Assembly (NCBI GenBank): GCA_949128115.1
Contig: OX421964.1
Location: 49,206,601 to 49,270,600 of the forward strand
From: Anaspis maculata
Lineage: Eukaryota; Arthropoda; Insecta; Coleoptera; Scraptiidae
Length of the DNA stretch: 64,000 bases
Direction: 5' to 3'
This document shows positions 1 through 14,500 of this stretch, in pieces; positions within the stretch are counted from its first letter, which is position 1, and the number at the start of each line of letters is the position of its first letter. The translations under genes and the position numbers were made by a program. The notes beneath the pieces were generated by a model. That model ran no database searches. It had not been told where the DNA came from and was given only the letters and a program-made list of their open reading frames with translations.

Positions 1-1350
1 TTTGACATGAAATGCCAATTCCGGCGTCTCCTTGCATCATATTCCGCTACAGTGTTGCCTTGGCTGTTATGACTGTTATCTTGTCAGAATGGCAGGTAAG
101 TGACAGAGTGCCGAGCCGTTCTAGGTTTTAGACACTAGGCCTTCATTTCTGACCATACATTAGAACAGTTTTCTCAACCTAGTATATAATATGATGGTAT
201 ACTATGATTCACTATTTTATTAAAAAAAAACTGTTCACCAGTCGCCCATTTAAACTGGAGAAAGTCTACCAAAATCAAGACGTCTTGTGCGTTCATACAA
301 TCTTGCAACAGCGCTGTACTCGATTGACAATACGAATTCAAGGCCATCTGAGGAAATATTGATCCAACATTACAAATTTGAGCGTTGCTGGGCAGTGGTA
401 GGTGGCTGGGCGTACATGACGCCGTGATATGTAGACAAGTGTCACATTATACCTAGAGATAGCACATGTATAGACAACTAGCTGCCAGGACGTTACCATC
501 AAGTCAGCATTATTATTCGTACCAACACAACTCATTTTTTCCATAGCTCACTCTAACGAAAAAGTGACATTGATAATAATAGACATCCTTGTTGAATACT
601 AACTAACCATGCAACCTACTCTTTATCAGCCTAGCTTAGTGCAAAACATTGAGGACCATTTCTACCTATTCACTAGGCTAGCTTATTTTGATTATTCATG
701 AAATCATGCAGTTTTTCATGATGCATTTTTGTAAAATTACATTTCTATTATAATAATTGTATTCTCCAGATAAACGCCGAGAGGGGCCCAGACGAAATCT
801 TCTCTGAAGTTCAGGCGCTACTGGCTCCATTAGTTTGATGATAATGAAAATGACGCACCTCACCTTAAACAATGTTGAATAATAATTTATGAAAAAATCC
901 ACCAATAAAAGACTATTATTATTAGCAAAATGTGTATGTATCAAGGTATCAAGATGTTCTGAAATTTTAACGGCGTTAGTGAACTTTTGAAGCATTATTT
1001 TTCAAGTTAGAAAAAAGATACCTAGCTTATCAATACAATACTCGTAAGTTATCAAAACTCATCACTGGAAGGCTTTAAACTTGAAATGCCGATTTTTTTG
1101 GAAAGTTGTTATTATCATTCTTCATTCAGTAGAAGCGAGAATATAAGATTTGCCCGGGCCTATCACGTCCATTTATTCGACGTCATCCTATGAACGTGAC
1201 TTGGACCAGTCCAATCCTGGGCCGGTCTAGGCAAAAAAAATCGCCCAGCTCCGCCAAGAAAAATCGCAAATCATGAATTCAGAATATTTGTACAGGTAGG
1301 TAGGTAGATGATAATTACGACCAATATAGCAAAGAATAGGTATGTAAGTT
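1..1350. other. Hs2st downstream flank without recognised gene
   Basis: AT-rich sequence with short open frames lacking any recognisable motif. The 1481-2207 stretch after the MITE is similar and probably includes the Hs2st 3' UTR. A short GTAGGTAG run occurs near 1296. Confidence 0.4.
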
Positions 1351-1480
1351 TAATACCGTATGATCAAAAACTTTTCTCCTCTAGGCAGGCTGTGGCCTGG
1401 CCAAAATCAGCCTCGTTTGTCTGCCAATGACCAGACCACAGCCTGCCTAGAGGAGGAAAGTTTTTGATCATACGGTATTA
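1351..1480. mobile_element. Palindromic MITE, family A, copy 1
   Basis: The ends TAATACCGTA and TACGGTATTA are exact inverses. About 50 bp of each arm pair through TGATCAAAAACTTT and CTCTAGGCAGGCTGTGG with few mismatches, around a short loop. A second copy lies at 3789-3906. No coding capacity. Superfamily not assigned; TA-containing ends suggest Tc1/mariner. Confidence 0.8.
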
Positions 1481-2207
1481 GCAATGACTGATCACATAGA
1501 TATATCTCGTTCACGATGTTTATTCAGTTATGTCACCTTTTGAATTGATCGTGCGACTTGAGAGATGAAGTATTTGACCGGGTCAGGTTTCCAGACGTAC
1601 TTTACTGGACTTTCAGAAAAGGAGGTTTACTCCACGATCAGTGCAAAAAATGAATTAACTGAATAAATATCGTGACGGCATTATACTCGTATGTATATAA
1701 GTCTTGAATAAAGATATTCACCACATACTACCTCAGCTAGATATGAAAGGTATAATTTTTAAGCTTCTTCCACACAATATGTGACCTGGACTTTCCAAGC
1801 TGAATAATCATTGAACGACCCCTATAATTGTGTGAATAGAATTCCTGTTACTGTGTTTCTAATAACACGTTGTCTGAATTTCAAAACTTTCCCCATATCG
1901 CTATCCAACAATTACAAGGTATTACAGGGTGATAATTAAATAAGTAGCCAGTCAGCTAATCAATCATCCCATAATTGTACACCTAAAACCAGCAATGAAT
2001 CAATAAAAGAAAACGGGGTAGTGACACAAAACCAGTCCTTATACAGTCGTTATATTTTATGAAAAATAAATACAGTTTAGTAAAAACAAGATGTAGAAAT
2101 ATGGTACCCCTATAAGTTTAAGTACAGTATATGAGCATTATTATTTAATAAATTATATAAATCACTAGCGGAGATTAGTACAGAGTATAGTAGATGTATT
2201 GAAACAT

Positions 2208-2571
2208 TTAATTGACTTTGGGCCGTATCTTCTCGTACATGACCTTTTGCAGTTTGTCCTTTAGGGTGTGTTTCTTGACGAAATGGAATTGGTCCAGGGC
2301 GAATTCGTAAAGTTCGTTTTCCATCTGCCACACGGGACTCTCTTGGATTTTCTTGATTGTTCTCTCGGAAGGCAAATCTTTCTGGACTGTCTGTCTCAAG
2401 TGACTTTTGTTGCTGTTGAGGTAATGGTCCAGGGCTCCTTTGAACATCTTCGGCAGGGACTGTTCCAGAATCGCGATGAAATCGTCCAGTTCTTCCGTCA
2501 CGCCGACCATCAAGTAATTGTTCACTAAGTTTTTCTTGGCCTCCAGCAAAGCCCATTTATTTCCCGGTTTC
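2208..2571 (-). CDS. Hs2st: Hs2st exon 4 (C-terminal 120 residues) and stop
   Basis: After a CTGCAG acceptor the exon completes the Trp codon split by intron 3 and runs to a TGA-type stop at 2208. It encodes the conserved C-terminal block including NNYLMVGVTEELDDF and VWQMENELYEFALDQF. A TTG-started reading of this exon alone would look like a separate 113-residue gene, but the phase and homology show it is the last exon of the gene beginning at 16760. Confidence 0.95.
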
Positions 2572-5500
2572 CTGCAGCATAAGATGTGGTTTTAGAACTC
2601 AGAACGCTATGGTTGGGTGAAAATAAGAATATACAAGGTAAGGGGTAAGTATGAAGAACAGAAATAATTGTCGCAAAAATTTGGTGGGTGAAATTCGAGG
2701 TGAAATTATTGTTAGTAGGTATAGTAAAAATAATAGAAAAAAAAAAGAAGAGAATAAAAACATGATAATTCGGGACTAAAACTAGAAACGATGCGAAAGA
2801 CATCCAAATCGAAATGAGGAAAGAGCAGATGGATAGCAGACGTATTTTAGAGAATTCCTCGGGGAATTCTTATGTATGACAACTTTAAAATTGTGGGGAT
2901 GGTCACGATGTAGAAATTCAACGGGAAATTAGTGTTGAGATGAGTGATTGTAGCCTGATTTTGAGCATCAAGTGTTGATGAAAATTTTTTCCCTATGATC
3001 CTGAAATTGACCATATTATTTATTCAGAGCGCAGTCGCAGATCGGGGAGAGAGACAACCACATGTGCTGGGTTGAGACTCCCATAAGAATATGCATGTTG
3101 AATGACTTTGTAAAATGATCAATTCAAGGTGCAAATTGACAATTTCAACGAATGTATAACATAGCAAGTGTGTAAAAAGAAACACCTGATCTACTTTTCA
3201 CCATAATGAAATGGAAAATCTTGCTGTGAAGTTTATGCGAAGCAATTTAGAATGGGGTTTTTGAATCCAAAACAATTTCAAATTACCCGCCATATTTTAT
3301 TGCACAACTCCCGCTAACGAGAATTTTGACAGCTCTTGAAAGCGAACCGAGCGTCAGCCGTCACGTAATAGTATGGTTAAAAATGTTAAAACGTCCCAAG
3401 AATCAAGAAAACACCTTGAAATCGTAAATTCTGACAGCGACAGCAAAGTTCCGTTTTCTATGCATGCTGTGGCGCGCGAGATCTTCTACTGCAGTGCGCA
3501 TGGTCACAGGCACATACCTAACTTACAAATGACTAGTGGAAGGGAAAAGTGAGAATAATTAATATGGTCTATTGTTAATTTAAATTTTTCTATCAAAATT
3601 TCTAACGCGGAAGAATCACTTGAAGGTACATATTGACAATGAAGGGGCACAAAGCAGTAAAAAGCGCTTAAAGAAAGATATAATGAAGATATTGCGACTA
3701 GAAGATAAGCAATAAGTATGAGAAGAAAATTTAGGGCTACGAGAAATTTACGGGGAAAATAACTCGTGAATGGAGAATTGGAGGTAAAGTACAGAATGAT
3801 CAAAAACTTTTTCTTCTCTAGGCAGGCTGTGGCCTGCCAGGCGTTTGCCTGCCAATGACCAGACCACAGCCTGCCTAGAGGAGAAAAGTTTTCGATCATA
3901 CGGTACATGTAGAGAATGAAAACATTTGACACCTTTACCCTTTGTCTTCACCCTAAGCGAAAACACAGTTGTACAGTGTTCCAAATTCCTTGCAATTAAC
4001 GACGGTTTTGTACGTTTTTAAGACAGATAGAGGAAAATGGATTTCCTATTCTTCCTAATCTCGCTTTTCAAGAGAAATTGACTGGTGAAAATGACATATT
4101 GATATTGTTGAGGTAAATTAAATACTCAATATAAAGAGTTTTTGAGTTGCACAATATTTATTATGATGACGTAAGATGTAAGTAACAAGACAAATGTAAC
4201 GGTTGTATATAAAAGAAAAATTGGTTGTGTCACTATACCGGGTGATCATTTGAAAACTATCCACCTGCAATAACTCCCGATTCCTAGTGAATATTTTCTC
4301 GAGCAAAAACAGGTCGATTTTTATATCGAGGAGGACATCTAAATATATACATTGGCAAATTTCTATATTCACCCCCCTCGCCCCCACTTACCACAACTTT
4401 GAAATTTCAAATGACATCACCTACTTTGCGATACATCAAATTGAGAAGAATTAAATTTTCGTTCTGAAAAAATATTTTCAAAATTTTTAACCCCACCCCC
4501 TTTTCCCCAAAAATTCTCTGACTGTCCCATTTTATATTCTGGACCCCTCAATTTTTTTCAATTTAGTCGGCGTCATCCTTGATAGCATCCGAGGAGAGAA
4601 GATTTTTGGTGGAAAAAGTGCTACCCAAATTCACCCCTTTGCTTGCTCTCCCCCACCTCAACTCCAAAATTTAACAAAGCACCACCTAATTTGTGATACA
4701 TCAAATAAAGAAAATTAAATTCTTTTTCTGAAAATAATTTTTCGAAATTTTCAACCCCTCCCCCAATAAATTAGCCATTTGGAGTATTTTGAGGGGGGGG
4801 GGAAGCAAATGAGGGGCTTTAAAAATTGTGAAAAAAATGTTTTCAGGAAGAGAATCCAATTTCGTTCAGTTTGATGTATTGCAAAGTGGGTATTGACATT
4901 TTAGATTCAAGATGAGGTGGGGGGGAGCGAACGGAGAATTTTAGAGAGAACGGGGGGTGGGGTTGAAAATTTTTGAGATATTTTTTTCAGAAAGAAAATT
5001 CAATTCTCTTTAGTTTGAGGTATCGCAAGGTAGGTGCTGTCATTTGAAATTTCAAAGTTGGGGTGAGTGGGGGCGAGGGGGCTTAAGATAGAAATTCTCC
5101 AATGTATGTTTTAGATGTCCCCCTCGATATAAAAATCGACCTGTTTTTGCTCAAAGACATCTTCACTAGAAATCAGGAGATATTGCAGGTGGATAGTTTT
5201 CAAATGATCACCCGGTAGATTGTTAAGCATTCTAGTACTTCAACATACACCTCCAAGCCGTCGAGCCGTTTTGGAGATAGGTAAGTAGGTATAGCCAAAT
5301 TCTGATATATGACAAATTTTCACATTCGTAAATTTTTCTCCGACTTCCTGGTGACTACCACATAACGTACTGGAGTGGGTGGTCTGACAGAATTGCTATA
5401 TCTGTCTGTCTGTTTGTCTGTCGATAACGCACCACTGTAACTCCCAATCAGGTCATCCAATCGAATTGAAATTTGGTACACAGGCATCTTTCAGGGGTAA

Positions 5501-8500
5501 CCTAGATTTCGGCCGAAATCCGTCTCCATTTGTTTCTTCGTTCACTTCTTTTTGATATTTTTACATAATTGCGCTCGACAACTAGTGAATCCAATTGATA
5601 ATAATGTAATAACAATTCGACGTTTGATCCTACCAAATGGCAGAAATATTTTATTGCATAAACCATACACTACAAATTCAGGATTTGTAGTCTTTTTCTA
5701 AGACGCTACTCTCGTCTAAAATCAAATTTTGAAAAAATTATTCACAATTTTCACGTAGAAACAAGAGGACAGAAAGCAAGAAGACTGTATAGGCAGAAAT
5801 ATACTCTTATCAGGGTAACGTCGTATTTACCTACTAGTCACAAAGATCTTTTTCACATACTATCTCGGCAAAAAAAGTCAAGTACTTATTTACAACTAGC
5901 AACAGCAGCTGAAACAAGTAGGTACAATAATGGAACAATCAATGCATATTGACATTCCATTTTACTTTTTGTACCTGTTTATCACTGTTTGTTGTCGCTG
6001 AGTAAATTTATAATAATGCGGTATTGCTATAAAAAAAAATAGTAAAATCAAGGAGTAAAATACATAATATTTGCTTTATACATTTTTACATTTTTTGACA
6101 TTCTAAAATAGAGCGATAAGGTCTTGCTTTATTGTAGTTACAACCAGATAGATTTATTAGCACGATTGGTGCCCTCAAGATAAATATACTATATTGATAA
6201 TTTCTATCTCTAGGAGGCTTTCCCTCCTTCAGGGCTAAATTGCCTTTTTGCGGAATGAAAAAGAGTCCCAAAGTTATACTCGCAACGGAACGTAGATACA
6301 AGATGGGACTCCCCAGCTAAACGCTTCTCTTTGAGGTATCTTTAAAAATAAAAAACTAGTCCTTGACATTTTTCCCGTGGTTTTCGATATGTTCATCACA
6401 ATAATTTTCTGTAGGTATGTCATAATATACAGGGTGTTGGAGAAATAAGTGAGTATGCCTTTACGTGCGTGAGTCTCAGTAGCGCATTTTCTTAAAGAGG
6501 CATATTGTGAATGTAAAGACATTTGGTTGAAAGAGAAAAACCATTCTTTGCCCACTCTCTTCAATCGAAACTCATTGTGATATTTTGTTATCGGAATGGG
6601 GTACTTGCCAATAAAATAGATTTGAATGAAAATTCTTTCAATCAACAATATTTTTTTGTTTTGGGGCGACAGCTGGGGGCGGCGACTAATCAACAGTAGC
6701 CTACTCTTTCCCATTTTTAGTCGGCTATTCATATAGCGAAAGAATTGAATCGTTATGTCTTCGGGTTTATGTTTTTCATTTATCTCTTACTTTGAGGGCG
6801 GCGTGTGGGGTCGGCAGCATTCGGTATCGTAACTGTTGCACAGTTTTAGTTGGAAGTTTCTAAATGTTTGAGGTAAAATTAGCATCCAAATCAGTGAAAA
6901 TTGTTAAAAATGTCACTTTTTTCTTCTGGGAGCGGAAGCTGGAGGCCATATCAATAGTAGCCTACCCTTTCCCATCTTTATTCAGCTATCCATATAGCGA
7001 GAGATTTAGATCGCTATGTCCTCGAGTTTGTGTTTTTCATTTATCTCCAGATTTATCTCTTACTTTGGCGGGAGCGGCGTTCGGCTAAGTAAATGTTGCA
7101 CAGTTTGAGTTGGCAGTTTCTAAATGTTTGAGAAAACATCTCAATCAGTAACAATTGTGAAAGTTGACCTTTTTGTCGTTTGGGGGCGGAATCTGGGGGC
7201 GGCGACTAACCAAAAGTAGCCCATCCTTTCCCATTTTCAGTCAGCTATTCATATAGCGAAAGAATTAGATCGCTATGTCTTCGGGTTTATGTTTTTCATT
7301 TCATCACTTTGAATCACTTTGGGGGCGGTTTTTAGCAATTTTTTCATGGCGGCCGCGCATATTGAAGATGGAATGTTTCTGGATTTACGTTTATAAGTGG
7401 CAACTATGTATTATTCATAAAATGAGAACACCAAAGCATTAGGTCTGGGAGAATTTACAACATCATGTTATTTCAAGTTGATCGGGGGCGGTTTTCTCTG
7501 TGTTGGCGGCGCGATATAGACATTCAATATAGCCTAGCCACGCTTTGAGGGTGGCAGTTATGTAACAGCCAAAAAATCAGAAAGCTAGGGCGTCTAGTTT
7601 GCGAGGAGTTCGAGGAACGGACGGACGGACGGACAAAGCGGCTGCAATAGCGATTTTCATCAAGATGGAAAATGCGCTAAAAACACTGTAGTTATTGAAT
7701 TTCTTTAGTTTATGTGGTTTATATGCTAATTACAAAAATGTATGACAATTGTGAGTTTTCATCAACATTTTCTTTACTTTTTCGCCAGCTAACTCGATTG
7801 AAAAAATACGTTTTGATTAAGCAAATCAAGAATTTCATCAGGAATGGTTTTCGTACTTTGAGGCATTAATAAAGCTTTATGTCTGACTTCTGAAATCCGG
7901 CGCTAGAATCACAGCAGAGATAACCATCACAGTCATCTAACAGAATAATATCTGTGGAATTGAGATATTATGTTTCTTCTCTGAGAAGTTATTTGAGGAG
8001 AGAACTCAGTGCCACACATTTTTGTAATCAGCAAAGAAAACTTCATAGGCTACCAAGATTGTATACAAGGTGTCGCAAAAAAAAATTTCAACGGTTTCCG
8101 TTTTACTACAACAACGCCAGCTTATAGTTAATAAGTAAATGGCCCATCCCAAACAGTTGCAGCTGTTTCAGTCGTTCCCTGGCTGAATGAAAATTTTGTG
8201 CAACCAATTTCAGTTACCACGTTATTGTCAAAGAATGGTTTTATCGCTAATTTCAACACCCTGCATCTTTTTGATGAAGCGAGATAGAGCCATATAATGA
8301 TTTTTTTCCGAATCAGAACCACCAAACCAGAAGAATGTATGTACCATTACCGGGGGCAGGCTGACGGTTTTGAAGCTGTTAGACTTTTCAAAGGTCTTCG
8401 ACACCCTCAAGCATGACATGCTGCTATCAATATTGCACTCTAACGGACTTTCCCTCTCAGCTTTGAGACTGATAACAGTTTGCATACGGGTAAAACTGAC

Positions 8501-11500
8501 TGAGCTCACCCAAACTTGTCAATTTTTGAATTTTTCTTATTCAATTTTTTTTTTCCAAATTTGAATTCGAATTAGGACCGTGTGATTATGATTTAATAAC
8601 ATAACCTGCGGTGGAACCACGAACACTCGACAGTTTTCGATCTCGACAATTTCCCCTTTCCCCTCTGCACCCTTGACCCTTTTGCTTGCTTGAGCTTTAC
8701 GGTGAAGGGTGCAGAGGGGAAAGGGGAAATTGTCGAGATCGACAACTGTCGAGTGTTCGTGGTTCCACCACTGCTTCGAAGGCTTGAAGGAGACATCCTC
8801 GGAACTGTAAAAGTAGTCCCCCAAATCACATTCACGAAGTGTGCAAATTGAATTAAAAAACTAACAGCTTTCAAAAGTGTTCCCACACTAATTCTCTTCA
8901 AATTAGAAAAGTAAGCCTGTAGTCAAGTTGGAAGAAATTCACATGTTCACTGAAATAACTATGAATACCTATCTACTATGGTAGATATTTTGTAGTAGCA
9001 CGAACATGTTGAATATTGAACGACGGTAAGAATTTCTGAGTACACGTGCTTAGTCTGCAGATGAAGAATTACCGTTATTAATGTAGGTACCTAGTCATTT
9101 TCGAGCTATGATTTTTTAAAAGCTACTATTTTTTTCGAACCGCCCGCCAATCTGCAAATAATACAGCTGAGATCGGTTTCAAGGAAAGAGAAGTAAAAAA
9201 GTAGGCAGGTACATATTACTCGTATGTACCTAGGTAACGTGTGATCAAATATGAACGTCCTCAAGCTAGCCCAGGTATTTAAAATTTAGCATAAATAAAT
9301 TGATAACCAGCTAAAAGTATTTATTATGCAAAACTGACCCTAATAGGATTCCGTGGCCGTGTGAGCTTACCTTTTCCACGGCTCTTTCTTCAACGATTGT
9401 CGTTCGTGCCTCAAAATATCAACTCCACAAAAACCAAACTTATCCCAGCGGAGGATCGAACCTCAGTCTGCGGCGTGTGAGGAAAAGTTTTTCGACTACT
9501 ACTCACCACTGCGACAAGATTTCGGACACTCCAAACGCTGTGTTTTATAGAAATGCACGAAAAATAATAGTGGAAGAAAAAGCCCTGGAAAACGCGGAAG
9601 CTCATTTAGGACAAAGGGACTTTTGATAAGTTACAGCCGAGCGAGAGGGCAATGAAAAACTCAATCCATTATTTAAATTGGATCTATTATTTTCTCGGCA
9701 TTTAAATGCCCTGATCAAGTTCTAGATGAATTGGAAGTTACAGAATTCCACTCTCTTCTCGCGATTTTGACCCTCACCCTCTCAGTAACATCCCATTAGG
9801 GTAGATTTTTGCAGAATTATCTCTCTAAGGTTTGAAATTTGCAAGTGCTGGAGCTCGTACGGAACCACTTTTCAATATCGCTATACCTAATAAAAAGAAA
9901 ACGTATGACTCTGTTGAGCCTTAATAGCATCAGTCGCCATGTCGTATCGTTTTTTACTCATAAAAAAATTGAAGTCTTCGGCTAGTGCGAGAAATTTGTT
10001 TCAATTTTTTGCACCTACAAGGGCATGAAAAATTGGCGCATTTGATGTCGTTTACCACATTTCCGCATCATCTCATTCCATTTATGAAGTCGAAATTGCG
10101 ATACTCCTATTTTTAGGAGAATACCAGGCAAAGAAGTGAGCAATAGGGTGATTGCATGGAATGCGTTCACATGATCACCGGCAGGCAGCGCAAGGATCGA
10201 GAGTTATGTTTTGACGTTTCTTGAATTCGCAGTACACTGATGTAGCGAATGTTGCCTAAAATCGCACACGATTCAAGAATAGCGACCCAGGTGTAAGGCA
10301 TTGTTAGAAATGATTAGAAATCACAATCTCGATCTCGTAAACGCCGAATAAACCAGTATGTGAACAAAACACGTGAAAATTATAGTAAAGGGTGTTTTTT
10401 TTAAAGTTGAGCGGTTTTGATTCATTTCTATGATGATCCTAAATGTCAAACAGCTTCATAATATGTCACATCATTTTGTAGCCATAAGTTCCAAGTTTTG
10501 TACGATATGGAGCGCTGGCCCATTGATGATCGCGTAAGAATAGTACAGCTGTTTATAAGAAGTGGTTCTGTAACGCGAGCTCAACGAGATTTTCGTAGAG
10601 AATTCCACCGTGATGCTGCTCCAGACTTTTTTAGGTGATGCTATGAATCAGCTGCAGCTTCCTGACGGTATGTGGTTCCGACAGGATGGAGCAAGGCCTC
10701 ATACAGCCAACGTGAGCATGAATCTATTGAGAGAAATGTTTCCAAATCGACTCGTTTCGCAAAATGGAGACGTTGCTTATACAGCGCGCTCTCCAGATTT
10801 GAGCATTTTGGATTACTTTTTATAGGAATTTCTGAGATTCAAAGTCTTCATGAATCCTCTGCAAGATTTGGATGACATTGAAAACCGAATTCGACTGGCC
10901 ATTGCCAAGATTCCCGCTAAAATGTGTCGCCGTGCAATGCAAGATTCATTGCTGCAGTGGGCGGAAATTTGCGTTTAAAGACGTGAGGGTCATTTATTGG
11001 ATAAAATCTTTGAAACAAATTAGTGTAAGTTTCAATATAAAATCTTGAATGTTTGCTCTTTGCCCACAACATACTTTGAATAAATTCCTTTGGCTAGTTA
11101 AATTTTTATTGAAGTTTAAACCGCTCAACTTCAAAAAAAAAACACCCTTTATTTAGTGAGGTTAGCAAAGGTTAGTCCGGTTGACGTTGACTCCGACATG
11201 GATGAAACTTGACAGATGACAATGACACTATTGACATTTTGCCATAAACTTCCTCTACATGCAATCACCCTATTGTTTTGCTCAGTTCAACAGCGATTTT
11301 TACAACATTTCCATTCGAAATTACTGATAACATGACTAAGAAAAAGCAGGTTGAACTGTCTTCTAAAATTATTATTCCGTAGAAGAATTTTTAGCAAGAG
11401 TGGTAAGGAGGTTTTAAGCTCTGAATTGCACCCGTTTCAACCAAAATGAAGTAGGCAGCCGCAAAAAATTTCCTTGAAACTGGTTCTCACGGCAAATGGT

Positions 11501-14500
11501 GTTCAGATTGTTTTAGGCCGGCATCTTGCTTTCCCACTTTACTGGAGTAGCCTCTTCATAGGAGTGTATAAACCGCACGTCTTGAGCGAAGTACTTTTTG
11601 CAGTCGCCATTACGCACTCGCACAGTGCTACACATATTTTATTTTTTACCGCGCGTAATGAAAATTTGTCCACGTGATTCCCACGTGTGGTCGGTCCCGC
11701 ATAATATTATACTCTCGAAATATTGTTATAGGATAGTTCAACCTATTTTTTCCTAGCAATATTATCAGTATTATAGATTAAAAATATTGTAAAAACCGCT
11801 GTTGAACTGAGCAATAAAAATTACTCACTTCTTTACCAAGCATGATCCTAAAAATAAGAGTTTCGCGATTTCGACTTCATAAAATGGAATGAGCTGACAC
11901 GAAAATGTGGGAAACGACATCAAACGTGCCAATTTTTTATGTTCTTGTAGATGAAAAAAAATCAAAAACCAATTGTTGCACTAGCCGAATACATACCTTC
12001 TTCAACTTTTTCAACAGTGAAAAATGAAAACATAACGTCATGGCGACTGATGCTGTTAAGAGTCTTCTGTACGCTCAGAGCGGCTCCGACTAAAAGGCCT
12101 CTAAATCGAAGCCGGTGATTTTCTTTCAACTGGCATTTGGAGAATTCACTTCATATCTTTATATAAACATGTGAAAGAAAAAAATCCGAGAAAAACCGAT
12201 CACAGCCGAAGATAGTAAAATTTTACTCGCACCATCCTAGGGCATTTATTTGATTAAAAAAAATCTGTTTTTCAGAGTAAACTCTCAACAGTGTTCTGAA
12301 CGATTGTACCGGGTGGTTTTTCAGTAAAAAATTCAGCTAACGATATGAAGCTGCAAATTTTCAAGCAATTTGTTGATGATTTTCACAGCCAAATAACTTT
12401 GGCTCCAGATGCTTTGTTGAAAAATCACCTGGTACGATTGTGCAGAATACTGTAGAGAGTCCACCCTGAGAAAAAGAAATTTCTTTCAAGTCAAATAAAG
12501 GCCCTAGGATGGCGCGCGTAAAATTTGACTATCTTCGGCTGTGATCGGTTTTTCTCGGATTTTTTTCTATTCACATGTTTATATGGAGATATGAAGTAAA
12601 ATCACTAAATGTCAATTGGAAAAAAATCACCACCTCCGATTTAGAGGCCGTTTAGTCGGAGCTGCTTTGAGCGTACAGATGACTCTTAAGGCTCATGGTA
12701 GAGTCATAGCATAGGTTTCCTCTTTATTACGTATAGAAAAACGATATTGAACAGTGGTTTCGTAAGAGCTACAGCACTTTCAAGTTTCAGTCCACGACAA
12801 AGATATTTATTGAAATCAGCATCTTAAAAACCTGCTAAGCTAGCACAATGACTATGTTCCCGCAAAGCAGACTTCTAGCTTCAATAGGGCGATTGCATGT
12901 AGGGGGCACTTGCGGCGCCGTTTGCCACCTGGGGACTTTAGGTTTATCAATTGGTATTGCAAATCGCCAAATCATGTGTCATAACTGTCAATCGCGTGAT
13001 TTTGGCACTTGAATAAATCAACATTTATCTTGCCACACCAATTGCCCTCTGTCAATGGCCGGATTCATAAGTCACAACAGTTGTGGAACTGTTACCGATT
13101 TGTCCTGTGAACGGTGTGCTACTTTTCCGCTCCGCTCGGAGCGGACGGCCATGTTTTGTAGCGGCTCGGAAGTTCGCTACATTTTGGTAGCATAGTGAGC
13201 GATAGGAGTGGGAGGTGGAAGAATGAGAGAAACGTTAAATTTTGATGTTCGCAAGTGCCATTCTGACATTTTATGGGTTCAAGAGTGTTGTTCGGTGCTG
13301 TTTACCTTGCGTGCTGTTTTGAATTTTTGAAGATTATAAGTTTTTTCTCAGCTAATGTGAATCGCTTGTTAAATATAGACCATCGACCATAGCACTGGGT
13401 GAAATTCTCCAAGACCAGATTATATTTTCGGTTATTCTTGACGCGGCGCTGGATGTGTCACCGCCAGTCACCGCTACTTCCAACAATGCGTTCGTAAGAC
13501 GCCAACAGTTCCGAAGGAGCGTAGCGGTAGCTGCTCCCGTCTTATGAAAGCGGCCATTGGCTTATTGGATAATCTGGATCTGGCGCAAGCGCGCTGTGTC
13601 ACCGAACCAAAGCCCCCAAGTGGCGACAAGCTGAACAAACTTCATGCAATTGCCCTATAGCACATTCCGTGGAACTTATGCGCAAGCGTGATATCGAATA
13701 TTGACGGATAAGCGAGTCTGCCGTCAAGTGTCAAATGTCGAATTTTGCGCGAGTTCCGTTCTCTCAGAGACTCTCACCTGGGAATCTCTGACTCTCATCA
13801 GTTTTATATAATCCGTACTACACTTCTGTAGCGAAAGTTGCCTAAAAACCACGATTTTAGGCAACATTCGCTACATCAGTGTACTGCGGAATGTATTTTA
13901 CTCCCAGGGACTTTTCTCGTACGATTCAAGAATAGCGGCCCTGCTCTCTGTTTCGTGATGCGTGATGGATTCATCCTCCAAGAAAGTGCGAATTCGCTTA
14001 AGTGAACATGATGTGCCGACTGTCTGATTTGCAGCCCCCAAAAGCGCACCATTTTATAGCGCCGTGTTTTTTTAAACGATGCACGTTAGCACGTTCATTT
14101 CCATGTGGAAATGAGCACGTTGGAATTTCACGCTTTGTTGGTTATGTCGGTTTGTTATTGTTATTGACTCGCAGAACTGTCATTTTCTGCCAAAAATCTC
14201 GTGCATGCGCTCAGCTCCGTGCAAAAAGTGTGACCTTGAAAATTCCATGAAATGACCTATTCTGGCTTCATGTTAGTGAGTTCCACCACATTAGGCTATT
14301 TGGTTTGGGCAGGTGCGCATGCGTAAAGGCGCCAAATTTTAAAAACTTTCATACACCAGTCAGTCGAATGGCAACGCTAACGCTGCATGCTCTGTCTATA
14401 GTCTATACCTCCTGACCAGCTACTGGTTTCTTGTTCTCTTGTTAGCCGTGGACTGACTCAAGTTTAGTTTTTGAATTAATCAGTTTAAGTTTATATTTTA

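Larger units (their letters stand above)
10144..11272. mobile_element. MITE family B copy 1, host of the mariner insertion
   Basis: Terminal repeats TAGGGTGATTGCATG and the inverse at 11258-11272. Without the inserted mariner element it would be about 367 bp. A second copy with TAGGGCGATTGCATG lies at 12885-13657. Confidence 0.65.
9900..12067. mobile_element. Long foldback interrupted by a nested element
   Basis: Arms about 9900-10143 and 11813-12067 are inverse copies (AGCATCAGTCGCCATG and its inverse; TTTCGACTTCATAAAATGGAATGAG on the right pairs with the left). An inner pair TTGCTCAGTTCAACAGCG lies at 11276-11308 and 11784-11815. The element at 10144-11272 is inserted in it. Confidence 0.7.

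Noticed and set aside
2110..2556. 148-codon minus-strand frame overlapping Hs2st exon 4
   Set aside because: It is a shadow in another frame of a well-supported exon and has no homology I recognise.
14002..14250. 82-codon plus-strand frame as a gene
   Set aside because: No motif, lies in Hs2st intron 3 between MITE copies.
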